A stretch of 64,000 bases of DNA from Devosia sp. 67-54. GTDB taxonomy: Bacteria; Pseudomonadota; Alphaproteobacteria; Rhizobiales; Devosiaceae. This document shows, piece after piece, positions 37,248 through 46,020 of the stretch. Each line of letters begins with the position of its first letter. Positions within the stretch are counted from its first letter, which is position 1. The stretch lies in contig NZ_MKVA01000006.1 of NCBI RefSeq assembly GCF_001899075.1, positions 62,001-126,000 of the forward strand. Direction: 5' to 3'. Below the pieces are notes generated by a model. The model saw only the letters and a program-made list of their open reading frames with translations, did not search any database and was not told the origin of the DNA. The position numbers were made by a program, and so were the translations under genes.

Positions 37248-37697
37248 ATGTCCAAATACGATCCCCTGTTCCATCACCTGTCGCGCTCGCATGGGGCTGT
37301 CGAACTCGCATTCGCGGAGATCGAGGCCATCCTCGGGTTTCCCCTGCCAAAATCGGCCCGGCGCCATGCAGCGTGGTGGAGCAACAGCGGCGGCACGCAT
37401 GTCCAGTCTGAGGCCTGGTTGGCGGCGGGCTATCGAACAGAGCAGGTCGATCGGCTGAGCGAAACGATCCGGTTCGTCCCCGAGCGGCTGGACGCGTCGC
37501 TACGGCCAAAGGGATTTGAAGAAATGCAGCAACACAACTTTCCGACGGCCGCGGACATCGATGCAAAACGCGAAATTCCCGAAAAGCCCGCACGTCACCC
37601 GGCGTTCGGCGCCCTCAAGGGCATGATCACGCTGCTGCCGGACGTCGACTATACCGAGCCTGCCGATCCCGACTGGGGCAAGGTGTATGACGACTAG
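37248..37697 (+). CDS. Putative two-domain antitoxin partner of PIN toxin
   Basis: 149-aa ORF directly upstream of and overlapping the PIN gene by 11 nt; separate N-terminal domain (YDPLFHHLSRSHGAVELAFAEIEAILGFPLPKSARRHAAWWSN) plus short acidic toxin-binding-like tail. Confidence 0.7.
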   Translation: MSKYDPLFHHLSRSHGAVELAFAEIEAILGFPLPKSARRHAAWWSNSGGTHVQSEAWLAAGYRTEQVDRLSETIRFVPERLDASLRPKGFEEMQQHNFPTAADIDAKREIPEKPARHPAFGALKGMITLLPDVDYTEPADPDWGKVYDD

Positions 37698-38115
37698 GTT
37701 TCTGCTCGACACCTGCGCCATGCTCTACACCACCGAAGACCGGATGGACGCGCAGACGAAAGCTCTGCTCATAGGCGCTTTTGCCAAGGGTGAGTCCGTC
37801 GCCGTTTCCGCCATCACCGCGTGGGAAATCGGGCTTTTGGCGGCGCGCGGCCGGCTTCCGACCGCGACCGCTCCGTTGCGGTATTTCGACGCCTTCGTGG
37901 TCCTGCCGGGGGTTCGGCTGGAACCTGCCACACCCGCCATCCTGATGGACTCGTCGTTCCTGCCGAGCCCCGTGCATCGCGACCCGGCCGACCGGATCAT
38001 CATCGCCACGGCCCGGGCTCTTGACTTGACCATCGTTACGAGCGACCGCCTGATCCTCGCCTATGCGTCGAAGGGCCATGTCCGCGCCCACGCCTGCCAA
38101 AGGATTGAACCATGA
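37687..38115 (+). CDS. vapC: Type II toxin, PIN domain (VapC-like)
   Basis: FLLDTCAMLY, AITAWEIGLL, DPADRIIIATARALDLTIVTSDRLI acidic residues. Confidence 0.9.
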   Translation: MTTRFLLDTCAMLYTTEDRMDAQTKALLIGAFAKGESVAVSAITAWEIGLLAARGRLPTATAPLRYFDAFVVLPGVRLEPATPAILMDSSFLPSPVHRDPADRIIIATARALDLTIVTSDRLILAYASKGHVRAHACQRIEP

Positions 38116-39494
38116 CCGAAACGGTCAAGATCGTGTCGCCCGTGGACGGGCGGGTATATGCCGAGCGCCCGGTGGCCTCGGCGGCCGACATCGAGGCGGC
38201 GGTGAGCCGGGCCGGGGCCGCGCGCAAGGCGTGGGGCGAAATCACCGTGCGCGAGCGCGCCAAATTCCTCAATCATTTCGTCGATGCGCTGCTCGGCAAG
38301 AACGACGAGATCGTGCCCGAGCTCGCCTGGCAGATGGGCCGCCCCATCCGCTATGGCGGCGAGCGCAAGGGCGTCGAGGAGCGCTCGCGCTATATGATCG
38401 ACATCGCCGAGGCGGCCCTAGCGCCAGCGGAAAAGCCCGGCAAGGAGGGCTTCCGCCGCTGGATCGCGCGCGAGCCGCTGGGCGCCGTGATGGTCATCGC
38501 GCCGTGGAACTATCCGTTCCTCACCGCCGTCAATTCCATCGTCCCGGCGCTGATGGCCGGCAACTCCGTCATCCTCAAGCACGCCAGCCAGACCCTGCTC
38601 GTCGGCGAGCGCTTCGCCGAGGCCATGGCCACCGCCGGCCTGCCGGACGGCCTGTTCCAGAACCTCGTTCTGAACCACGCCGACACCGAAGCGCTGATCG
38701 CTTCCGGCAAGATCGACCACATCAACTTCACCGGCTCGGTCGAAGGCGGGCGACGCATCGAGCGCGCCGCCGCCGGCACCTTCGCCACCCTCGGGCTCGA
38801 GCTCGGCGGCAAGGACCCGGCCTATGTCCGCGCCGATGCCAATCTCGCCCATGCCGTCGAAAACCTCGTCGACGGCTCGTTCTTCAACTCCGGCCAGTCC
38901 TGCTGCGGCGTCGAACGCATCTACGTGCATGCCGACATCTACGACGAATTCGTCGACGGCTTCGTCGAAACCGCCCGGGGCTGGACCCTCGGCAACCCGC
39001 TCGATCCAGACACCGTCGTCGGCCCGATGGCGCAGCCGAAATTCGCCGATCTGGTGCGCGGCCAGACGCTTGAGGCTTTGCGCAAGGGCGCCCGCGCCCA
39101 CCTCAACACTAGGCACGATCTCGACGAGGACTCCTCGCCCTATCTCGCCCCGGAGGTGCTGACCAACGTCAACCACCAGATGGCGGTGATGCGCGAGGAA
39201 AGCTTTGGCCCCGTGGTCGGCATCATGAAGGTCGCCGACGACGACGAGGCCGTCACCCTGATGAACGACAGCCCCTACGGCCTCACCGCCTCGATCTGGA
39301 GCCAGGACCTCGACGAAGCGGCAAAACTCGGCGCCCGCGTCGAAACCGGCACCGTCTACGCCAACCGCTGCGACTATCTCGATCCGGCGCTGGTCTGGAC
39401 CGGCGTCAAGGACACCGGCAAGGGCGGCGCGCTGAGCGAGATCGGCTACCACAATCTCACGCAGCCCAAATCCTACCATTTGAAGATCGTCTGA
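38112..39494 (+). CDS. Aldehyde dehydrogenase family protein
   Basis: LELGGKDPAYVRADANL, FFNSGQSCCGVERIYV catalytic Cys; ATGA overlap with toxin stop. Confidence 0.93.
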   Translation: MTETVKIVSPVDGRVYAERPVASAADIEAAVSRAGAARKAWGEITVRERAKFLNHFVDALLGKNDEIVPELAWQMGRPIRYGGERKGVEERSRYMIDIAEAALAPAEKPGKEGFRRWIAREPLGAVMVIAPWNYPFLTAVNSIVPALMAGNSVILKHASQTLLVGERFAEAMATAGLPDGLFQNLVLNHADTEALIASGKIDHINFTGSVEGGRRIERAAAGTFATLGLELGGKDPAYVRADANLAHAVENLVDGSFFNSGQSCCGVERIYVHADIYDEFVDGFVETARGWTLGNPLDPDTVVGPMAQPKFADLVRGQTLEALRKGARAHLNTRHDLDEDSSPYLAPEVLTNVNHQMAVMREESFGPVVGIMKVADDDEAVTLMNDSPYGLTASIWSQDLDEAAKLGARVETGTVYANRCDYLDPALVWTGVKDTGKGGALSEIGYHNLTQPKSYHLKIV

Positions 39495-39506
39495 TCGTCC
39501 ACCGGG

Positions 39507-39585
39507 TCATTCCCGCGAACGCGGGAACCTCTGTTTGCCGGCTCCGCGGCGCTCGAAACGGAGATCCCCGCTTGCGGGGATGACG
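39507..39585. repeat. ATTCCCGCG-type palindromic repeat pair
   Basis: gtcATTCCCGCGaacgcgggaa ... ATCCCCGCTTGCGGGGATgac. Confidence 0.6.
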
Positions 39586-39614
39586 CAGTGAGAAAAGAAC
39601 CGCCTGAGGCAAAC

Positions 39615-40772
39615 ATGGCCATCAAAGCCAACTGGAACTACCCGACCTCAATCCGCTTCGGCGCCGGCCGCATCGCCGAGCTGCCCGACGCGCTGCGCGC
39701 CGCCGGCATCACCAAGCCCCTGCTCGTCACCGACGCCGGGCTGGTCAACCTGCCGGTGACGCAGAAGACCGTGCAGTTGCTCAAGGATGCGGGCTTTGCG
39801 GTCGGCGTCTTCGCCGACGTCAAGCCCAACCCGATCTCGGCCAACGTCAGCGCCGGCGTCGAGGTGCTGCGCAAGGGCGGCCACGACGGCGTCATCGCCT
39901 TCGGCGGGGGCTCCGGCCTCGATGTCGGCAAGGTCATCGCCTTCATGGCCGGCCAGACCCGCCCGATGTGGGATTTCGAGGACATCGGCGACTGGTGGAC
40001 CCGCGCCGACCCCAAGGGCATCCTGCCCATCATCGCCGTGCCCACCACCGCCGGCACCGGCTCCGAGGTCGGCCGCGCCGGCGTCATCACCGACGAGACG
40101 ACGCACACCAAGAAGGTGATCTTCCACCCGCTGATGATGCCGAAAATCGTCATCGCCGACCCCGAGCTCACCGTCGGCATGCCCGCCTTCATCACCGTCG
40201 GCACCGGCTTCGACGCGCTCGCCCACTGCCTCGAGGCCTATTGTGCCCCCGGCTACCACCCGCTTGCCGACGGCATCGCCGTCGAAGGCATCCGCCTGGT
40301 GCTCGAGAACCTGCCCAGGGTCGTCGCCAATCCCGGCGATATCGAAGCGCGTGGCCACATGATGAGCGCCGCCGCCATGGGTGCAACGGCGTTCCAGAAG
40401 GGGCTGGGCGCCATCCACGCCCTCAGCCATCCGGTCGGCGCTCTCTACGACACGCATCACGGCATGACCAACGCCGTGTTCATGCCCTATGTGCTGGTCG
40501 CCAACCGCGACGCCATCGAAGCCCGCATCGCCCGCCTCGCCGCCTATTGCGGCATGGCCCCCAGCTTCGAGGCGTTCCTCCACGCCGTCACCGCCCTCAG
40601 GCAGAAGCTCAACGTCCCGCACACTTTGCGCGATCTCAAGGTCGATACCGGCAGGCGCGACCTCATCGGCGACATGGCCATCGTCGACCCCACCGCCGGC
40701 GGCAACCCCATCGAGCTCACCAAACCCCGCGCCCTCGACATCTTCGACCGCGCCATGGACGGCCGCATCTAG
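39615..40772 (+). CDS. Iron-containing alcohol dehydrogenase
   Basis: FGGGSGLDVGKVIAF, GTGSEVGRAGVIT, HCLEAY, HALSHPVGALYDTHHGMTNAV. Confidence 0.94.
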   Translation: MAIKANWNYPTSIRFGAGRIAELPDALRAAGITKPLLVTDAGLVNLPVTQKTVQLLKDAGFAVGVFADVKPNPISANVSAGVEVLRKGGHDGVIAFGGGSGLDVGKVIAFMAGQTRPMWDFEDIGDWWTRADPKGILPIIAVPTTAGTGSEVGRAGVITDETTHTKKVIFHPLMMPKIVIADPELTVGMPAFITVGTGFDALAHCLEAYCAPGYHPLADGIAVEGIRLVLENLPRVVANPGDIEARGHMMSAAAMGATAFQKGLGAIHALSHPVGALYDTHHGMTNAVFMPYVLVANRDAIEARIARLAAYCGMAPSFEAFLHAVTALRQKLNVPHTLRDLKVDTGRRDLIGDMAIVDPTAGGNPIELTKPRALDIFDRAMDGRI

Positions 40773-40792
40773 CCACCCCGCACCAAAAGCCC

Positions 40793-40895
40793 GCAGTCGG
40801 CACTCCTCTCCCGTTTACGGGGGAGGGGGACCACGCGAAGCGTGGTGGAGGGGGAGGCCACGAGCACCAGCGCGTGGGGAGAAGGCTCCGACTGC
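40793..40895. repeat. Dispersed inverted-repeat element, copy C
   Basis: GCAGTCGG...CCGACTGC with GGGGACCACGCGAAGCGTGGTGGAGGGGG core. Confidence 0.8.
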
Positions 40896-40918
40896 ACATC
40901 GCGGCCGGCCCTTCCCAC

Positions 40919-41052
40919 CGTCATTCCCGCCTCTTTCCGCATCGTCATTCCCGCATGTCCCACATCGTCATTCCCGCGAAAGCGGGAATCCAGGCGGAGT
41001 GTCCGGACGTCCGTGAGCCAAGTCTGGATTCCCGCCTGCGCGGGAATGACGA
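40919..41052. repeat. ATTCCCGCG repeat cluster with long inverted arms
   Basis: CGTCATTCCCGCGAAAGCGGGAATCCAG ... CTGGATTCCCGCCTGCGCGGGAATGACG. Confidence 0.75.
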
Positions 41053-41280
41053 TGTGGAAGGAACCGCACCATCGGTCCGCCACCGACGACGTGTCATCAC
41101 CACCCACGACACCCGGGGGAGAACGCGCGGAACGCCACCCCCGACACCTCTATCCCCCACCGCAGCGTCGATTTCCCCTTCCCTCACAAGCCCCTGCAAC
41201 AAATCCACCGTCCGCCAATCCACCACCCTCCGCACCGGGTGTACTCTCCACCCCATCCCCTCGCGATTGCGAGATCATGA

Positions 41281-41600
41281 CGAGTGATTGGCGTGGGGAG
41301 ATCGGTGTGGGTGGGGTGTCGACCCCATCCGGGCCGGTTCTGCCGGGAACCATGGGTGAGACAATCCTGCACCCAGGGTCCGGGGATTGCCCCGAGGGTG
41401 TTGCCATCCGAGGGGCTTGGAGCTGTGGGGCCAACTCGGCAAGACCCCGCACCTCGACGAGGTCCCTGCGCGCCGCAGTCAAGTGGCTGGTCGAAGGCAG
41501 GACCTGGTCATAAACCCCGGTCGCGTGGCGAGGCTCCGGTCTCACTACACGCCGTCTACCGGCTCCGGGATCGGAGCCTCGCCATGCCGCATACAGCATG
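41281..41600. other. Hairpin-rich non-coding region of unknown nature (possible structured RNA or mobile-element remnant)
   Basis: TGGGGT-GTCG-ACCCCA (41312-41327), GGGG-ATTG-CCCC, GGCTCCG-GGAT-CGGAGCC (41561-41578); frames lack recognisable protein motifs. Confidence 0.3.
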
Positions 41601-41713
41601 CGGCGCCGACTGCCGCCGCAACCGGGTCACCGGAGGCGCGCGCTCGCCTTGACATGCAGAATTACTGTGATACATAACCAGCACACTAAGACACGGACGC
41701 GATAGCTTCGTTC

Positions 41714-42067
41714 ATGAGCTCGTTCAACGAAACCCAGCCGATCTTCGTCCAGATCCGGCAGAGGCTTGCCGAGATGATCCTGCATCAAACCGCCCCCGAA
41801 GGCGCGGCGCTCCCCTCCGTGCGCTCCATCGCCGCCGATCTGTCGGTCAACCCGCTCACCGTCACTCGCGCCTACGACGCGCTGGTCGATCTCGGCGTCG
41901 TCGAGAGCCGGCGCGGCATGGGCATGTTCGTCGCCGAGGGCGCCCGTGCCAAATTGCTGGCGCATGAGCGCGACACCTTCCTCAACGAGGAGTGGCCGCG
42001 CCTCAAGGCCCAGATCAGGACCCTCGGCCTCGATCTCGAGACTCTCCTCAAGGATGTCGACAAATGA
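41714..42067 (+). CDS. GntR family transcriptional regulator (YtrA-like)
   Basis: PIFVQIRQRLAEMILHQTAPEGAALPSVRSIAADLSVNPLTVTRAYDALVDLGVVESRRGMGMFV. Confidence 0.93.
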   Translation: MSSFNETQPIFVQIRQRLAEMILHQTAPEGAALPSVRSIAADLSVNPLTVTRAYDALVDLGVVESRRGMGMFVAEGARAKLLAHERDTFLNEEWPRLKAQIRTLGLDLETLLKDVDK

Positions 42068-42930
42068 GCAATTCCATCGTCACGGTGCGTGGCCTCAAGA
42101 AGAAGTTCGGGCCCAACGAGATCCTGCACGGGCTCGATTTCGACATCCCGGCCGGCCGTATCTACGGCCTCATCGGCCACAACGGCGCCGGCAAGACCAC
42201 CACGCTCAACGCCATGCTCGGCCTCACCTCCTACGAGGGCTCGGTGCAGGTGCTCGGCGAGGACCCGTATCGCCGCCGCGCCCACCTGATGCGGTACGTC
42301 GCCTTCATCTCCGACGTCGCCAGCCTGCCGCGCTTCCTCAAGGTGCGTGAGCTGTTCCGCATGCTGAGCGACATCCACCCCAATTTCTCCGCCGACAAGG
42401 CCGTCGGCTTCCTCGAGGGCACCGACGTCAAGCTCGGGGCGCTCATCGCCAATCTCAGCAAGGGCATGCTGGCCCAGCTCCACCTCGCCGTGGTGATGGC
42501 GATCGATGCGCGCCTTTTGGTTCTCGACGAGCCGACCCTCGGCCTCGACATCACCTATAGGAAGCGGTTCTACCGGCGCCTGCTCGAAGACTACATGACC
42601 GCCGAGCGCACCCTGCTGATCACCACGCACCAGGTCGACGAGATCGAGTTCATGCTGTCCGACATCATGTTCATCCGCGACGGCGCCATCGTGCTCGATG
42701 CGCCGATGGAGGAGGTGGGCCGCCGCTTCGCCCAGCTCGTCGTCGCCGCCGACAACGCCGAGGCGGCGCGGGCGCTGCACCCGGTCTTTGCCGAAACCCG
42801 CTTCGGCCAGACGGTGATGGTCTATGACGGCGCCGACCGCGCCGCGCTCGAGGCCCTCGGCACCGTCACCACGCCGACCTTGTCCGATCTGTTCGTCGCC
42901 CTCATGAGCCGCGAGGATGGAGCCCGTTGA
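42064..42930 (+). CDS. ABC transporter ATP-binding protein
   Basis: GLIGHNGAGKTTTLNAML Walker A, NLSKGMLAQLHLA signature, LLVLDEPTLGLD Walker B. Confidence 0.94.
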   Translation: MSNSIVTVRGLKKKFGPNEILHGLDFDIPAGRIYGLIGHNGAGKTTTLNAMLGLTSYEGSVQVLGEDPYRRRAHLMRYVAFISDVASLPRFLKVRELFRMLSDIHPNFSADKAVGFLEGTDVKLGALIANLSKGMLAQLHLAVVMAIDARLLVLDEPTLGLDITYRKRFYRRLLEDYMTAERTLLITTHQVDEIEFMLSDIMFIRDGAIVLDAPMEEVGRRFAQLVVAADNAEAARALHPVFAETRFGQTVMVYDGADRAALEALGTVTTPTLSDLFVALMSREDGAR

Positions 42931-43820
42931 TGTACCTCCTCCGCTCCTGGCGCGCGCTGCTCGTGCGCGAATATCTCGAGCACCGCATCGCCTTCGTCTA
43001 TTTCCCGCTCGGCATCCTCGGCCTGATGGCGCTGTCGGCGGCCTCGGGCTTTGCCGTCAACCGCGTGCATTTCGTCCAGAGCTTCAATTTCGGACACACG
43101 CTCAAGCTGTTCGAGCTCGGCTATCTCATCCTCCTGGCGCTGTGGCTCGCCTATCTGGCGGTGGCGCTGTTCTTCTATTTCGGCGATGCCTTCAGCGCCG
43201 ACCGGCGCAACAACGCCATGCTGTTCTGGAAGTCGATGCCGGTGAGCGACCTCAAGATGGTCGTCTCCAAATTCCTCGCCGGCACCACCATGTTCCCGCT
43301 GCTGGTCTTCGTCATCGGCGTGCTCAGCGGCGTGCTGCTCTACGCCGCCGTCGCGGCGGCCGGGCTGATCCTGCCCGGCTTCGTGCCGCCCAGCCTCGCC
43401 GAGGCCGGCACGAGCATGCTCAACATCACGTTGTTCGGGATCGTCTACCTCGTCCTTGCCATGCTCTGGTATGCGCCGTTCCTCGCCTGGGTCGGCGGCC
43501 TCTCCACCATCTTCGGCCGCTGGAGTCTGCCGCTCGCCTTCGTCATTCCCGGCGTCTTGGCGATCATCGAGAACATGGTGTTCTTCGGCCAGGTGCCGCG
43601 CGGCGGCTATCTGTGGACCTATCTCAGCACGCGCTGGCATTTCGGCCTGTCCGATGCCGAGCTCGGCTTCCTCGTCGCCTCTCCCATCGGCTTCGACGCC
43701 CGCACCTATGTCTGGCTGCTGTGCCGCGACATCGACTGGGTCGCGATGGCCGAAGGCCTCGCCTTCACCGCCATCATCCTCGCGCTCGCGGCCGAATACC
43801 GCCGGCGCCGCATCACCTAA
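42930..43820 (+). CDS. ABC-2 type transporter permease
   Basis: Six or so hydrophobic segments, co-operonic with ATPase. Confidence 0.85.
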   Translation: MYLLRSWRALLVREYLEHRIAFVYFPLGILGLMALSAASGFAVNRVHFVQSFNFGHTLKLFELGYLILLALWLAYLAVALFFYFGDAFSADRRNNAMLFWKSMPVSDLKMVVSKFLAGTTMFPLLVFVIGVLSGVLLYAAVAAAGLILPGFVPPSLAEAGTSMLNITLFGIVYLVLAMLWYAPFLAWVGGLSTIFGRWSLPLAFVIPGVLAIIENMVFFGQVPRGGYLWTYLSTRWHFGLSDAELGFLVASPIGFDARTYVWLLCRDIDWVAMAEGLAFTAIILALAAEYRRRRIT

Positions 43821-43967
43821 CAAAACAGCGGTTGGCCGATCAGAGCAAAAACAAAAACCCCATTGGAGCGTCTAAGCGAACGAAGCCTTCGGTCCGGCTG
43901 AACCTCGCGCCGTTTCCACCGCGGCGCGGCGCGCCTATATGCTGGCGAACGCCACCCGGAGCCGCAG

Positions 43968-44891
43968 ATGATCTTCCCCGTCGAGTCCCAGTCCAAGGTC
44001 CGCAGCGCTCCGGCGCTGCCGCTCGCCACCCGCCTCGGCCCGGTGCACATCGCCGTCACCGACCGCGACAAGGCGCTGGCGGTGTGGCGCGACGTGGTCG
44101 GCCTCGACCTCATGTCCGAGGCGGGCAACGCGCTCAGCCTCGGCGTCGGCGGCAGGGTGCTGATCGTGCTCGAGACCGGCGCCGTGCGGCCGGTCGTGGC
44201 GCGCACCACCGGCCTCTACCACGTCGCCATCCACGTCCCGGCGCGGCGCGACCTCGCGCAATTCGCCGTGCGCGCCTTGCAGCGCGGCGTGCGCATCGCG
44301 CCCACCGACCACCTCGTCTCCGAGGCGATCTATCTGTGGGACCTCGACGGCAACGGCATCGAGATCACCTTCGAGACGCCCTGGCGCGGCACCCTGGGCG
44401 ATCCCGAAGCCGGCGCCTATGCCACCACCACCGAGGGCAAGCCGCATTCCGGCCGCGAGCCCATCGACCTCGACGGCCTCATCGGCGAGCTCGGCGACAG
44501 GCCGGTGCTCGAGCCCACCATGCCGGCCGGCACCCGCATCGGCCACGTCCACGTGCACGTGAACGACCTCGAGCACGCGATGCGCTTCTACCGCGACGGT
44601 CTCGGCTTCGGCGGCCTCTTCATCATCCGGCAGTTCGGCATGGGCGATGTCGGGCTCGACTACCCGCCGCACGCCATCGCCTTCAACGTCTGGTCGGGAC
44701 CGGATGCCAGGCAGGCGCCGGCCGGCTCGGCGGGTCTGCGCTTCTTCACCATCGTCGTTCCCGATGAGGCGAGCCTCGACGACGTTCGCGCCCGGCTCAC
44801 CCACCAGCACTACGAATTCGGCGAAATCGGCGGCGGCATCGAGGCCCGCGATCCGTCGGGCAATCTGGTCAAGGTCGTCACCGCCGGCTGA
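43968..44891 (+). CDS. VOC family protein (extradiol/glyoxalase fold, CatE-like)
   Basis: LGPVHIAVTDRDKALAVWRDVVGL ... GHVHVHVNDLEHAMRFYRDGLGF two VOC modules. Confidence 0.88.
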   Translation: MIFPVESQSKVRSAPALPLATRLGPVHIAVTDRDKALAVWRDVVGLDLMSEAGNALSLGVGGRVLIVLETGAVRPVVARTTGLYHVAIHVPARRDLAQFAVRALQRGVRIAPTDHLVSEAIYLWDLDGNGIEITFETPWRGTLGDPEAGAYATTTEGKPHSGREPIDLDGLIGELGDRPVLEPTMPAGTRIGHVHVHVNDLEHAMRFYRDGLGFGGLFIIRQFGMGDVGLDYPPHAIAFNVWSGPDARQAPAGSAGLRFFTIVVPDEASLDDVRARLTHQHYEFGEIGGGIEARDPSGNLVKVVTAG

Positions 44892-44923
44892 CGCTTGCGT
44901 GCCGCCCGCGCCGGGCTATGCTG

Positions 44924-45148
44924 CTACTGCCGGTCGATCTCGATCAGCCGCGGCGCCGATGGGGTGACGTCCACCGCCAGCTCCTCGGCGCCCAGCAGCC
45001 GCGCCACGATTTCCGGGGTTTCCTTGACCGTGTACACCGCCGCCACGGTCTGCACCGCGGTGTCCTTCATCCCCTTGCGCACCGACACTACATAGTCCGG
45101 GTTGACGAACACCGGGTTGTCGTCGGTCGTGAGCTTGACGAGGCGCAT
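44924..45148 (-). CDS. Small hypothetical protein (FlbD-like pattern)
   Basis: MRLVKLTTDDNPVFVNPDYVVSVRKGMKD...; GGGAG Shine-Dalgarno upstream. Confidence 0.55.
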   Translation of the reverse strand: MRLVKLTTDDNPVFVNPDYVVSVRKGMKDTAVQTVAAVYTVKETPEIVARLLGAEELAVDVTPSAPRLIEIDRQ

Positions 45149-45303
45149 GGCAGTCTCCCGAGGGCGTGTCCAGGAAAAGCGACGGCGCTTTTCCGCTTCG
45201 GCAACGCCACAGACAAAAGCTTGCAGCGGGTTGCCGGTTTCCAGGACTCGCCAAACCGCTCCGAGGACATGACTCCTGCACAAAATCCGTTAACATCGCC
45301 CCC

Positions 45304-45846
45304 ATGCGCACCGCCGACGACGTCCTGAAATTCTGGTTCGAGGAGCACGGCCCCACCGACTGGTTCTCCGGCAAGCCGGAGTTCGATGCCGAGATCGCCG
45401 CCGCCTTCGCTGGCACCCATGCCGCCATTGCCCGCGGCGAAGGCTGGGGGTGGCGCTCGACCCCGGACGGGCGGCTCGCCGAGATCATCGTGCTCGACCA
45501 GTTCTCGCGGCAATTGTTCCGCGGCGAGGCCCGCGCCTTCGCCACCGACGGCATGGCGCTGGCGCTGGCGCAGGAGGCGGTGGGCGGCGGCCATCACAAT
45601 TTCGTCTCGCCCGAGCGGCGCGGCTTCTTCCTGCTGCCTTTCATGCACGCGGAATCGCTGCCGATGCAGCAGGAATCGGTACGGCTGTATCTGGCGCTCG
45701 GCCATCCCGAGCAGTTGAAATTCGCCCAGGCGCACGCCGACGTGATCCAGCGCTTCGGCCGCTTCCCGCGCCGCAACCTCGCCCTCGGCCGCGTTTCGAC
45801 GCCGGAGGAGGAGGCCTACATCGTCTCCTCGCAGGGCGCGTTCTAA
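45304..45846 (+). CDS. DUF924 family protein
   Basis: VLKFWFEEHGPTDWFSGKPEFDAEI, IIVLDQFSRQLFRGEARAFATD. Confidence 0.88.
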   Translation: MRTADDVLKFWFEEHGPTDWFSGKPEFDAEIAAAFAGTHAAIARGEGWGWRSTPDGRLAEIIVLDQFSRQLFRGEARAFATDGMALALAQEAVGGGHHNFVSPERRGFFLLPFMHAESLPMQQESVRLYLALGHPEQLKFAQAHADVIQRFGRFPRRNLALGRVSTPEEEAYIVSSQGAF

Positions 45847-46020
45847 AGCGGTTGGACAATCGGACGCTCTCGCGGCCGATGGGACAGAGCGAAGATAGAA
45901 CCAAGCGGTTGGCCGATCGGGCGCTCTCGCGGCCGATCGGACAGAGCGCAAAACAAAAGCCTCTAGCGGTTGGCCGATCGGGCGCTCTCGCGACCGATCG
46001 GCCAGAGCGCAGACAAAAGC
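45847..46020. repeat. Three tandem copies of a ~57-61 bp palindromic repeat
   Basis: AGCGGTTGGCCGATCGGGCGCTCTCGCGGCCGATCGGACAGAGCGCAAAACAAAAGCC-like units starting at about 45847, 45904, 45965. Confidence 0.88.

Noticed and set aside
34944-37400. 818-aa minus-strand ORF
   Set aside because: Mirror frame of N-formylglutamate amidohydrolase and glutamine synthetase genes; low-complexity Gly/Val/Glu composition
37521-37697. Antitoxin as a plain VapB
   Set aside because: Only the C-terminal tail fits; the ORF clearly carries an additional N-terminal domain, so reported as a two-domain partner
40919-41052. Possible CRISPR-like repeats (ATTCCCGCG)
   Set aside because: Repeats are palindromic with irregular spacing and no unique equal-length spacers; no cas genes; fits REP-type repeats
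41285-41652. Short ORFs in the hairpin-rich interval
   Set aside because: Several overlapping frames of similar length, no motifs, no convincing ribosome-binding site
45847-46020. Possible CRISPR mini-array
   Set aside because: Units repeat along their whole length with no spacers
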